From contig JAGEMR010000074.1 in assembly GCA_021030915.1 (NCBI GenBank), forward strand, positions 1-64,000: 64,000 nucleotides of DNA, given 5' to 3'. The stretch is from Astrothelium macrocarpum (taxonomy: Eukaryota > Ascomycota > Dothideomycetes > Trypetheliales > Trypetheliaceae). Position numbers and translations under genes: made by a program. Position 1 is the first letter of the stretch. Every line of letters starts with the position of its first letter. Of the stretch, positions 11,713-21,773 are shown piece by piece. Below the pieces are notes generated by a model that was given only the letters and a program-made list of their open reading frames with translations, searched no databases and was not told the DNA's origin.

Positions 11713-13048
11713 CTAGAAGGTGCTCCAGTTCCACGCACCTGGCGCACTCTCAGCCAGATTTCCAGGCTTCTGGCCTCCTTCTGACCCATGACTGTCGGTC
11801 CGGGGAGCACCGACAGGTCTTGGTGCGGAGGAGCTGCCGGAGCCCTGAGAGCTAATACTATTGCTCCTGTTTGCTCGTGCAGCCTCCCACAACTTGTAGT
11901 CAGCCCAGCACCGATCACAGGCGCGGTGGCGAGTTCCTGCAGGGTGGAAGCGTGCATGCTGGTCCAGAGGGACGGCATGGTGGGAGTGGTCGGCGCAAAA
12001 GATGTTGCCGCAGCGGCGGCAGTGATGACGGCGTTGAAAGAATGAGAATGGCTTCTCGCAGTTTACGAGATCGCAAGTCTGTGCCGAGGTATCGGGCTAT
12101 ACAAAGTTTGTGTCAGCATGTGTTTACCACCATGACTAATGTTTTTTCTACATGACGCGTTAAGACACGTGAACGGGAGAGGGGAGAGTGCGAGTGGCTT
12201 CATGGAGAGACCATGTGCAGGTGTTTTATGCACGTCGAGCTTGGTGCACAACGTGCTCGAACCCGTACTAAACTGCGGTGAATGGCACAATTTTTAATAC
12301 CTCTGACGCGAGGGATCCGATCCATGCACTCTTACCATCATGACTCTCCACAAGGAAACCTTACCTCCAGTTTTTCATTCTGTCTCTCTCTCACTCTTTT
12401 TCTTCACTTCCTTTGCTATGGATGCAAGAATTGAGATCGCTGCATTCCGTTGCAGAGGAAGCGATGGACTCGTTGCGTTCACAAATGCTCAGTGAATCGC
12501 AGCTTCATCCTGTTGAGGGACAAATGTGCTGGTCCGACAGTGCTGCATGCGAATCCGAAATAAAGACGAAAATCGCGTGCCGTTCTGCCGGCGGTGCAGG
12601 GTCATGTGGTACGTGGAATAGCGAAACACCTTTCACTTACTTTCCAGTGGTTTTTGGTTGGTAATCCAGTAACTTTTCCCAACGCTGCCTCGTTCCATTC
12701 GTCGTTGACAATTCTGCCCAGGCTCGCAGTTTCTCCCGAACCTCTCTGTTCCACTGGGGATCCCGTGGATTCAATGCTCGACTCCGTTCCCAGCGAAGGG
12801 GTCACCTGCTGTCGCGCGGGTCTTTCAGTCGGTCGATATACAGCAGGGACATACATAGGCGATTTACGTGGTCGGATTGGCTGATAACGATTTTGGTTGT
12901 AATAAAAGCTCCGCTCCTGCTGAGCAATGTGGGATGGGTTGTTGATGCTTTCGGCATAGGAAGTATAATACACCGGAGTGCCAGTGGTCTGCTGAAAGCC
13001 GCGACCTGCTTGTGGAAGTCCTGACAGATTTGCGGAGGCCGTAGCCAT
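11713..13048 (-). CDS. FYVE zinc-finger protein (263 aa)
   Basis: Exons 13048-12641 and 12096-11713 (minus). Exon 1 starts M-A-T-A-S-A-N-L-S-G-L-P, is rich in Pro/Ser/Tyr and ends at a GTAAGT donor after N-H-W-K. Exon 2 begins after TATAG with P-D-T-S-A-Q-T-C. It holds a complete FYVE finger: C144 and C149, then R-R-H-H-C-R-R-C-G (158-166), I-F-C, the P-L-D-Q turn, and R-A-C-D-R-C-W. The R-R-H-H-C motif is the classic PI3P-binding signature, so the protein probably sits on endosomal or vacuolar membranes. The Ser/Gly-rich tail ends at a TAG at 11713. The 544-bp intron is far longer than others here, though its ends and branch site (GCTGAC) are good. A short upstream in-frame extension to 13138 looks like leader sequence. 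Confidence 0.8.
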
Positions 13049-14357
13049 GGTTTGTGATGTTGTAAAGGAGCGAGGGTTGTACAATAGTGGGATCACTGCA
13101 AGACAAAGGGCAACGTGAGCGGAGTGGTTAGGTAACAATCAACGCCTCATCGAATATGTGCGAACTTACAAGAGCGACAGTTTCACTCGCTGCCACCACG
13201 TCGCCTCTGCACGCGTTCCCCGCAGTCGTTTAGGGTATATGTTTTTGCGACCGTTGAATGCTCGGGCGGGCCTAGGGATTATCGGAGGAGCGCGCGAAAA
13301 CAGCAGCGGACACGCCGATCAAATGCGATTGCGACAGAATGATGGAAAAGAATGCGAAGACAGTAAGAGGATATATCAGGCAGCGAGAAAAGTGGAATTA
13401 AGTGGAATTACGAGATTAAAGAGCGAAGACGTCAGAAGTGTCGAGGACGAAATGTTAATCAATCTATCGACTTTCGCCAAACACCGGCAATTATCGGCGT
13501 GCATGGTCTGTGCGTGCTAAGCGGCTAGGCGACAACGCGACAGAAGGCAAGCTTACCACACTTAACGGCGAGACCCAACTCTAATTCGCACGCTTCGCCA
13601 CTGCTTCTTCATCGGGTCATCTAGATTCATTCAATCATCTAGGCTCAAACGGCTCAAGTAATCCACTAGTATTCCCCATGTTTAGGCTCTTGCTGCCATG
13701 CGCTCATCGCTTCTGAGCCCTCTTTGTAAGAATATGACGATGCAGAAGCTTTACCCCCATGTCTGCACACCTCGCCAGCACTTTCCTTTTTGTGGACGGC
13801 GTTTGAATCTCTTATCTCTGACCAATGAGCTATCAAGAGGCTTGCATTCTGCCGGACCCCTAATTCTGACATTCACCGCTCCCCAGTTGTTGTGGAGATG
13901 ATGGGGAAGAGAAGCAAAACCACGTGACTCAATATTCAGCCTCCCGTGCGTCCTAGCCAATCTTGTACTTCACATGCCGCCGGCCCCCATTGCTTCTTCA
14001 CCCCACAGGAAGCACGGTAGGATTTTGTAAGCTGATGCATTTTCACACTTTCTGGGCAGACCCGTCTGACCGAGGCTCTCCTTGATCGTCTGAATAGCTA
14101 AGTGAACTCTTCATCTTGAGCTTTGTTCAAAGGCATTCTTTTAATTCTACCAAATCACTCCGAGCCTCTTTTCTCCAGAAAATTTCATCTCATCATGTTT
14201 GAATGACTATACTTTCTTCGTCTGTTCATTCGTTTATGTCTCTCTCTCATCGTCACACAAGTCTCGGAAACTGGTAGAGACCACGTGATTTTCTTTGGTC
14301 AAATTCCTACCTCCATCTCACCTTTGACCGTCTTTACTTTATCCTGTAGGTGTCAGA
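13049..14357. other. Divergent promoter region (FYVE gene / alcohol oxidase)
   Basis: About 1.3 kb separating divergent genes. Pyrimidine-rich stretches (around 14150-14340) precede the alcohol oxidase start, as is common in fungal promoters. The frames found (up to 120 codons at 13158) carry no motif. No RNA gene seen. Confidence 0.45.
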
Positions 14358-16649
14358 ATGGGCGACGCACGGATTGAAGTCATACGGCAGACGCCAGCGC
14401 CATTGCCACCTCTGCCAGAGGGTGATCCTCTCAGTCAGGCTCAATGGTCCAGCTTCATGGCCCTGGCCGATGCTATTATTCCCTCTGTCAAACCTGCTGC
14501 GACTGCTCAAAAGCTCAAAGACCAAGCTTTACCTGACAGCACCTATTCAGACGCTTACAATGGTATTCGGTCAATAATATCCAAGGATGTTTCTGATGAT
14601 CTCCTTAAAGAATATGTAATCGAGAAACCGTCCTCAATTCCAGCCTTCAAATCGAACATCCACCGACTGCTGGCAATAAATATTCCCAACGATCCGAAAC
14701 AACAGATGCTCCTTGCTCTAACCCTTCTTGGTACTCGTGCAGGTGCTCTAATACTTACAGGTTCTCCAGTCCAGATTGCAGCTCAGCCTTTGCATGCTCG
14801 TCAGGCTGTATTGCGACGCTGGTCTGCTTCTATGATACCATCCCTCCGCATGCTTTCGCGCTCCTTGACTAGCTTGGTCAAATTGTTTTGGAGTCGCACA
14901 TCACCAACCCTTAACCGAGTCTTGTGTTATCCCCAGACTCCAGTGCATGGTACCCCTGGGATAGGCTTCGACTTCGCATTTCTACAAATCCCACCTGCTC
15001 AATCCTCAAAAGATGGACCCGAAACTATTGAGACAGATGTTGTTATTATAGGATCTGGCTGTGGTGCTGCAGTCTCTGCCAAAAATCTCTCCGAAGCAGG
15101 ACTTAAGGTGATTGTAGTTGACAGAGCGTATCACTGGCCACCAGAGCACCTGCCAATGAGCGAGGAGAATGCTGCAGTACAGCTTTTTATGCAAGGTGGA
15201 ACCATCATCAGCGATGACACCACAACGAATGTTATTGCGGGGAGTGCATGGGGTGGTGGAGGAACAATAAATTGGTCGGCAAGTTTACAAACTCAAGGCT
15301 ATGTGCGCGAGGAATGGTCAAAGTCACCTCACAATCTCCCTTTCTTTACTTCTTCCGCATTTCAAGACTCACTTGACAGGGTCTGTGAGCGCATGGGTGT
15401 TACGGCACGTGGTATCCGGCACAATAAAACGAACCAAGTCATTCTAGATGGTTCGAGAAAACTGGGCTGGGCAGTGAAAGAAGTTCCCCAAAACTGTGGT
15501 GGCGAGAATGATAGACATTACTGTGGATACTGCACACTTGGTTGTGGAAGCTGTGGGAAGAAAGGGCCAACGGAAACGTTTTTACCAGATGCCGCGAAAG
15601 CAGGCGCAGTATTCGTAGAAGGTTTTGATGCAAGAGAGGTGATATTTGAACAGCGGAACGGACAGAAGACTGCAACTGGCATAAAGGGCATCTGGGTCTC
15701 AAGAGATAGCAACAGAGGTGTTTCGGGAAACGACAAGCATACAAGAGAAGTAATCATTAAGGCCAAAAAGGTGATTGCGAGTGCTGGAACTATGCAAAGT
15801 CCTCTTCTTCTCTTACGCTCTGGACTACAAAATCCAAATATTGGTCATAATCTGCATATTCATCCTGTCTCCCTAGTCCTGGGCATTTGGGACGAGGAAG
15901 TCCGACCATGGGAAGGAGGCATTCTGACGGCGGTCTGTCCTGAATTCGAAAATCTGGATGGCCATGGTCATGGCACCAAAATTGAAGCAATGACAATGCT
16001 CCCCGGCTGGGTTGCCCCCTTCCTCCCTTGGCCTGGTGACGGATTCGACATGAAAACTCTCATGGCAAGATTCAAGAACATGACGGGCTATATCAGTCTC
16101 GCACGCGATCGAGACTCCGGCCAGGTATATCCCGAAAAACAGACCGGCAAAGCACGCGTCAACTACAGCGTCAGTAAATTCGACCAACGCCACATCCTCG
16201 AGGGCATGATCGCCATCGCCAAGATGCTATATGTCGAAGGCGCGCGCGAGATCCTCACCGTCGTCCCCGGAGGCACCCCTTTCATCCGTGACAACGTCTC
16301 CGATTCCGCCTCCGCCAAAGACGGCATCAACAACCCGCGCTTCCAGGCCTGGCTGGACGAGATTCGCGCCACGGGCTTTCCGTCGCCACAAACCATATTC
16401 GGATCCGCGCATCAGATGGGCACGTGTCGGATGGGAAGTAATCCGCGCACCAGCGTGGTGGATCCCAAGGGGAAGGTCTGGGGCACGGAGGGCTTGTACG
16501 TGATGGATGCGAGTGTGTTTCCAAGCGCAAGTGGGGTCAATCCGATGATTACGAATATGGCAATTGCGGATTGGACGAGTCGGGAGTTGGCAAAGGATAT
16601 GCGCGCTGCTGGGACGGATGGTTTAGGCGCAGGCAAGGCGAGATTGTGA
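14358..16649 (+). CDS. Long-chain fatty alcohol oxidase (GMC/FAD family, 763 aa)
   Basis: Single exon. Seen: a ~220-residue N-terminal extension with a hydrophobic patch, then the FAD-binding Rossmann start D-V-V-I-I-G-S-G-C-G-A-A (about 227-238) and I-A-G-S-A-W-G-G-G-G-T-I-N-W. A Cys-rich insert follows (C-G-Y-C-T-L-G-C-G-S-C-G). The C-terminal GMC signature reads H-Q-M-G-T-C-R-M-G, then D-A-S-V-F-P-S-A-S-G-V-N-P. The order and length match long-chain-alcohol oxidases (FAO, EC 1.1.3.20), which oxidise long-chain alcohols to aldehydes with release of H2O2 in omega-oxidation of alkanes and fatty acids, usually on peroxisomal or ER membranes. No introns are needed. The product ends G-A-G-K-A-R-L, and the final A-R-L resembles a peroxisomal PTS1-type tripeptide (inference). 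Confidence 0.88.
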   Translation: MGDARIEVIRQTPAPLPPLPEGDPLSQAQWSSFMALADAIIPSVKPAATAQKLKDQALPDSTYSDAYNGIRSIISKDVSDDLLKEYVIEKPSSIPAFKSNIHRLLAINIPNDPKQQMLLALTLLGTRAGALILTGSPVQIAAQPLHARQAVLRRWSASMIPSLRMLSRSLTSLVKLFWSRTSPTLNRVLCYPQTPVHGTPGIGFDFAFLQIPPAQSSKDGPETIETDVVIIGSGCGAAVSAKNLSEAGLKVIVVDRAYHWPPEHLPMSEENAAVQLFMQGGTIISDDTTTNVIAGSAWGGGGTINWSASLQTQGYVREEWSKSPHNLPFFTSSAFQDSLDRVCERMGVTARGIRHNKTNQVILDGSRKLGWAVKEVPQNCGGENDRHYCGYCTLGCGSCGKKGPTETFLPDAAKAGAVFVEGFDAREVIFEQRNGQKTATGIKGIWVSRDSNRGVSGNDKHTREVIIKAKKVIASAGTMQSPLLLLRSGLQNPNIGHNLHIHPVSLVLGIWDEEVRPWEGGILTAVCPEFENLDGHGHGTKIEAMTMLPGWVAPFLPWPGDGFDMKTLMARFKNMTGYISLARDRDSGQVYPEKQTGKARVNYSVSKFDQRHILEGMIAIAKMLYVEGAREILTVVPGGTPFIRDNVSDSASAKDGINNPRFQAWLDEIRATGFPSPQTIFGSAHQMGTCRMGSNPRTSVVDPKGKVWGTEGLYVMDASVFPSASGVNPMITNMAIADWTSRELAKDMRAAGTDGLGAGKARL

Positions 16650-17730
16650 ACGACCGGCTGTGTTATTTTCGATTTTCGTGTGATATACTTTTTGGAGAAT
16701 ATATTTGAATACGCTCGAGCGTAGGAAATTGCTTCCATTCCTGTAACAGCCTTGAGCCTGTTCGCAACAGAGACCGTGTGGGCAGCGGAGATACGCTTCT
16801 CGTCTTTATGTTGCACTCTAATCTTGTCTCCAATATTACAAGCGGTAAAATTTGACGCCACAGTAGTTGGCTTCACATTTCGAACAGGCAAGTCTTCACG
16901 GACCGGTCACGATCGGGCGGCTGACCACTCACGCTTTGGATACACATACTTAAACCATCATGCCTGTCCACGCGCTCTGCACATTGTCATAGCTCACCCT
17001 TCTCTTTTGGAATCAAAATATTGCGACTCGAGAGAGGACTTTCTGAGTCCGTTTAGCTTTGAAAGCTAAGCGCCAGATCCGGGGTTTCGTCAATACGAGT
17101 TTCGCCAAGAACGGCCTACTTTGCGGTTTGCTTCGATCTGTACCGAGCGACATGATCATTGCAGGCAGAAATCTGCTGATGAGGCGCAATACCTCTGTTC
17201 CCATTAGTCTTGGATCGATGTGACGCATTGCACAAGGCTGTGAAGTATAGATTTGCTTTTTGGGGTTCGGTTAGGAAGATTCGGTCCAATGAGAGCGATC
17301 GTGCTTCAGCCTCGCGACAACGAACGACATTCTGGGCCGTCACACACAGCCTCGAATGGGAATTGGCCTGATGGATGGACGTAATTTCAAATCTTTTTCT
17401 TCAAATATCTGCCCACAAGTTCAAGCTCGGAGGATCGTCTCTTGAGAATATGTTCTTCTTCACCCACACGTCTACCAAGTTTGTTACCGAAGGTTGTTTA
17501 AGCCCTATTTGAAGCGCAACCCCGCGTATTCTCGCGTGCAAGTCACAAGCAAAGGAGTTGACGAGAGGAGTGGCTGCCATGTTGGAGCGCTAATTCTGAA
17601 TACATTGTATCTCAACCCACGCCAGCGATTTACCTGCGCTATATCATTCCATAACATGCAAGATTCTATAACCACAGAAAACAACATCAAGTCAATCTGC
17701 AATCCATCTGTCCCTGAAGCATGACTTATC
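16650..17730. other. Intergenic region
   Basis: About 1.1 kb between two plus-strand genes. It should hold the terminator of the alcohol oxidase and the promoter of the next gene. Short frames at 16752 and 17494 have no recognisable content. Confidence 0.4.
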
Positions 17731-20700
17731 ATGTCGAGAGAGCTGTTGGATCAGGGTTTACAGATAGTCAAAGGGGATGTTCACGACGCGGATGACAGCA
17801 AAGGCGTACGAGGGAGAGGCACAACATTTAGTGTTGCAGCTGAAAGACACTCGCAGAATCGAAATATTGCGGGTCTCAAAAAAATCTCCAACGATTCCAG
17901 TAGTTCGTATGCATCTACTGATTCTGGTTACTCAAGTGGGACTGCGGGCACCAGGGCGTTGCAACAATGTCGGGACGAAATCCCGGGAGTGATAGGAAAT
18001 GGGAGGAAGATTAATGGTTCACAAAGACAAGAAATTCCCAATGATTCTTTTACCCACTCAAACGGCAAGGAGACTATGCCACAGGACGGACAAAATCTTT
18101 CCGAGGGAACATCAGTAACAGGCTCGGAGAGGCAAAGCGGTCACGATATACGATGTTCGGGCTGTGACGATCTCGATTGTCCAAATGCAATTAAGGTGAT
18201 TGGGTCACATAAAAGGCATCTCTCTGGTGCCATGACTCCACGTTCAGTTATGAACTTAGGGGACAAAGGGGCGGTAGCGGCTTCCAAGTTGGACAATCGT
18301 CTACAAGACCCATCCCTTTATTATCTGGGATGGGTTCTCCGAAGGGGAGAGCCTTTCCCAGATGGGCTCCAATCGTGGGCTGATATCGAGAAGAACCCCT
18401 TACCATTCTCCCAAGAAGAGTTGGCTCGTACCGTCAGGATAAGGAATGCGCAAGCAAATGCGGTGGACGAATATCACAAACTACCTTTCAATAACCAACG
18501 CGCCCAAATTAATCGTCTGATTCTGGATTGTAATACTGCTGCGAAAGACACCAACGTGAGATGGTCCCTAGCGTGTATTGAAACGGTAAATTTGCGGCAC
18601 TCGAAATACAACCTTCGGCCTGCAGAGATTGCGATGATTTTTGTAATACTGAAGAAAAACTATCAAGGAAACTCATCTCAAGCTTCAACATTGCCGATGG
18701 ACAAAATTGCAGCCTTGCCCCATAGCTTTAGCTTTCTTTCACCGCAAGATCCAATTCCATTTATAGACTTACCACTGCCTCCTATGCCGTCCCTGTATCA
18801 TGGCTTTCATGTGGAAACCCATAGCGCAAGCTCCGTTACATGTGCTGGGTCTGAGCGCGACACAAATCCCAAATCTGGACACGGTCACTTTGCAGAAGAC
18901 AGGCTTGTTAAGATGGAAAGCCATAGCACAAGCTCGAACACATGCACTGAATCTGAGCATGACATAAACCAGAAACCCGAACATAAATACTTGGCAGATG
19001 ACGAAGTACTTGCCAGTGTGGAAAGCCAACGACAAGAGGAGTATGACAGTATAACTGCGTGGCTGGACCACATTGATAAAAACGACAATTTGCCAATGGG
19101 AGAGCAGAGAGAATGGCAGATAGAGCGCGAGAAGGCGATTCCTCGTTTGACCAATCTATACATGACTACTGATCGGCAGAGACGTGCTGAGAAGCTGATG
19201 AAGTCAATAATAGAGCACGAGGAGACTAGAGAACAACGGCCATCAGAGTCTGAGAAAACCGAACGTGAAGCCGCAAATTTCTCCGAGGATGACGATACAA
19301 CCACTCAGATGCAAGCTGTTGATGAGATGCTAAAAGAGAGAGAAGAAGAGCTTAAAAACATGAACGATGACGCCTCGAATTCGAACCAAGAATTGGGCGA
19401 ATTGGATGAGATGGCCCAGACGCTGGTAGAGAAGCATGGTCATCTGCTTCATGATGACCTAAAACAACCGAAGTCCTCAATATCAACAGATCTCATATCA
19501 GTAGAAGGACAGAGGGAGCAGAACAACGAGCCTGGCTCAAGCCAAGACGATGAGTCAACGGTGTTTCTGCAAAGGCGGGGAGACACGTCAAACAACAAAG
19601 CCAAAGTATATCACAACCCCCTTCCGGATTTGCTTGACTCTACAACTACGTATCCTGTTTGATAACAGCCATAGCTAACGATCTTCAAGGATGGTGCTTC
19701 TCACTCGGAGCCAGCAGCCTCAATAGAGAGGGATCAATCTCTGGTGAGTTTAAACGAGCGCTAAAGGTAGTTTCCCTGCTAAACTTCACATGTGCTAGAG
19801 CGCAAACAATGTCTCAGTCGACGATACGTTACCTGATTTCACTGGAAAAGTAGAAGAAGCACACATCCCGCCACCAGGACGACATGCCGATAATGAAGGC
19901 AATGTCAGAGGCTTTAAAGCGAGGACAATGAAAAGGAAGGATTACAGTGATCTTCGTTGGCCGAAGCAACCCCCCAAAGACCAAGATGTTAAAATTGAGC
20001 TGACGAAAGCCTGGTTAAGTGACATGGATGGCTCGAAAATAGAAAATATCAACACAAATGCGACAGAGAATATTGGACATACGTTTACAGATGTGGCCTT
20101 CTACATTTGTCTGGCTGTAAGATGGCGACGTGCAGCTTTGCGACGAAGATTCATCGTGAAGCAACGTCCAGAAAGGATTGCATGTGACTTACAACTGAGT
20201 AAAGATCAGGTTTCAGGCGCGGTGGAGGAGGATACTAAAGATCGCACTAAACTTCCGGAATCACGAAATCCGCAGCCGGGGAAATTGATAAAGCTAAGAT
20301 GGATTTGTTCATGCGGACAGAGATTTGAAGAGGTGATGGAAGAGTTCATTCCCGGAGCAGTACAAGCTCTGGCTTCGGACTTGAGTACCCCAGAGTGTAG
20401 CGACCTCGGGCTTTCGTCGATCTCTTCATCGGGGTCTTCATCTTCAGAAACCAATCCTACTTCGCTCAGTGGATCAACAAAGTCGCGCAAAGCGTATGGC
20501 GGCTCGGATGACTTTGCAATTGACATTGACGGGTCCGCCGAAATCGGATCGAGTTTGCAATCTCCACGAGTCGAGAAATTCATCCTTCTTTGCCTGGCAT
20601 CCAAAGGCCAAGAGAGCTTGGAACACGCAGACGTGTCCTTTTCAAAGACGGATCGATGCATGTACACGGAGCTTCATCGCTCCTATTATGCCCCGATGCG

Positions 20701-21226
20701 ACGGCTCGTGCGAGCATTGACTCTCCGCAAGCTCGACAGGATCGAGTTTACGAGGTTCCAGCTGTTCAACAAAGAAAATGTTGCTATCGAAACTGATGAT
20801 GTTAATACACTCCCGCCACATACTGTCAGAGATTATGAGTGCGAAAGGACGGATTCGTATCGTCCTCGCGTCCCGCTCACAGTTCTTAAACATTGGACAG
20901 AGGAACCGTCGCACGCACCATTGAAGCCTATTCACCTTAATCGCGTACCGATCAAAATCAGCGGCAAGCTTATTTGGTCTGAAGATGATGGTGGTGAGCT
21001 TGAAGGTTGGGGTTTACGTTTCAGAGAGACCGTATCATGGCGAGCCGTCTGGGTGTCAGAGTCTTTCATTGGGATTGTTGCGGCAGGTTTCGCGATTGCT
21101 TGGTGTAATTACCGTAACGGAGGCCTCCAAGATGGGTTTACAATAGCTGCCGTTGTTTTGGCATATGGTACGATATTCCTTGGGCTTATGCAGGGATTCG
21201 CGCAGTATCTTGAACGAAATCCGTGA
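17731..21226 (+). CDS. Large fungal protein of unknown function with C-terminal membrane segments
   Basis: Exons: 17731 to ~19656 or earlier, ~19690-19743, and 19799-21226. The second intron is convincing (GTGAGT, CTAAAC, CTAG; 55 bp). The first has a good branch (GCTAACG) and CAAG acceptor, but no strong donor in phase, so a frame break cannot be excluded. The N-terminal half is Ser/Glu-rich and disordered, with a ~34-residue tandem duplication at 18811-19020. The C-terminal part has W-I-C-S-C-G, a F-I-L-L-C-L stretch, then R-x-Y-Y-A-P-M-R-R and F-T-R-F-Q-L-F. I recognise this layout from a widespread uncharacterised ascomycete family found near NLR and HET genes. The last ~60 residues hold two hydrophobic segments. 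Function unknown. Convergent with the NLR at 21774. Confidence 0.6.
18811..19020 (+). repeat. ~102-bp tandem duplication inside the 17731 gene
   Basis: Two diverged copies start at 18811 (GTGGAAACCCATAGCGCAAG) and 18913 (ATGGAAAGCCATAGCACAAG). They encode matching E-T/S-H-S-A/T-S-S segments followed by S-E-R/H-D-T/I-N. A third partial start (GTGGAAAGCC) occurs near 19017. The frame is preserved, so this is an in-frame coding duplication. Confidence 0.75.
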
Positions 21227-21773
21227 TTGATGACGAGCCTCGTTGCGGTTGTTCATCGCTCGTTCAGCCCGCCTTTTCATCTCTCAAAGCTGGCTCTTAG
21301 ATTGCTCAGGAGGTTTCTAAGGCACCATTAACCAAGTCGTCCAGCATCTTAAATCTCTTGGGACACAAGAATAAGACTTCATCCATCTTCGCATCCTCGT
21401 CCGCGGAGATCAGATGTCGGCCCTGATCTAATTCTTGGGGAGCACTTAGATATTCATGTCCCGGTTTCGACGCCCAGAGCCAAGTTCCACAATGTTCGCA
21501 AGCGGAAATGCCTGCAAATATCTGTAGATACGTGATCTATGGTAGAAAGTAGTTAGATTCTCCTGGATATGATGTTGTAAATCAGTGATGGTGTTGTACC
21601 TACGTACCTCAACTTTATGGTCCGAATTATGGCACGTGGTTCGGTGTATCTAGCCCTCAGCCCACCAGCTGGCACCTCAGGTTATTCTGAAGTACACACG
21701 TAATAGTCCGAGAAATGGACTCCAACTAATTACCAATATTGACAGTCTATCAGCCGAAACACTTCAAATGATA
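21227..21773. other. Convergent intergenic region with a possible exon remnant
   Basis: On the minus strand, 21512 to 21306 is open. It reads A-G-I-S-A-C-E-H-C-G-T-W-L-W, then a charged stretch ending in F-K-M-L-D-D-L and a stop. The Cys pair and non-random composition suggest a relic exon, but no start or upstream partner could be joined in frame. Otherwise the stretch should hold the 3' ends of the flanking genes. Confidence 0.3.

Noticed and set aside
16412..16891. 159-codon minus-strand frame
   Set aside because: Shadow of the 3' end of the alcohol oxidase; no family motif.
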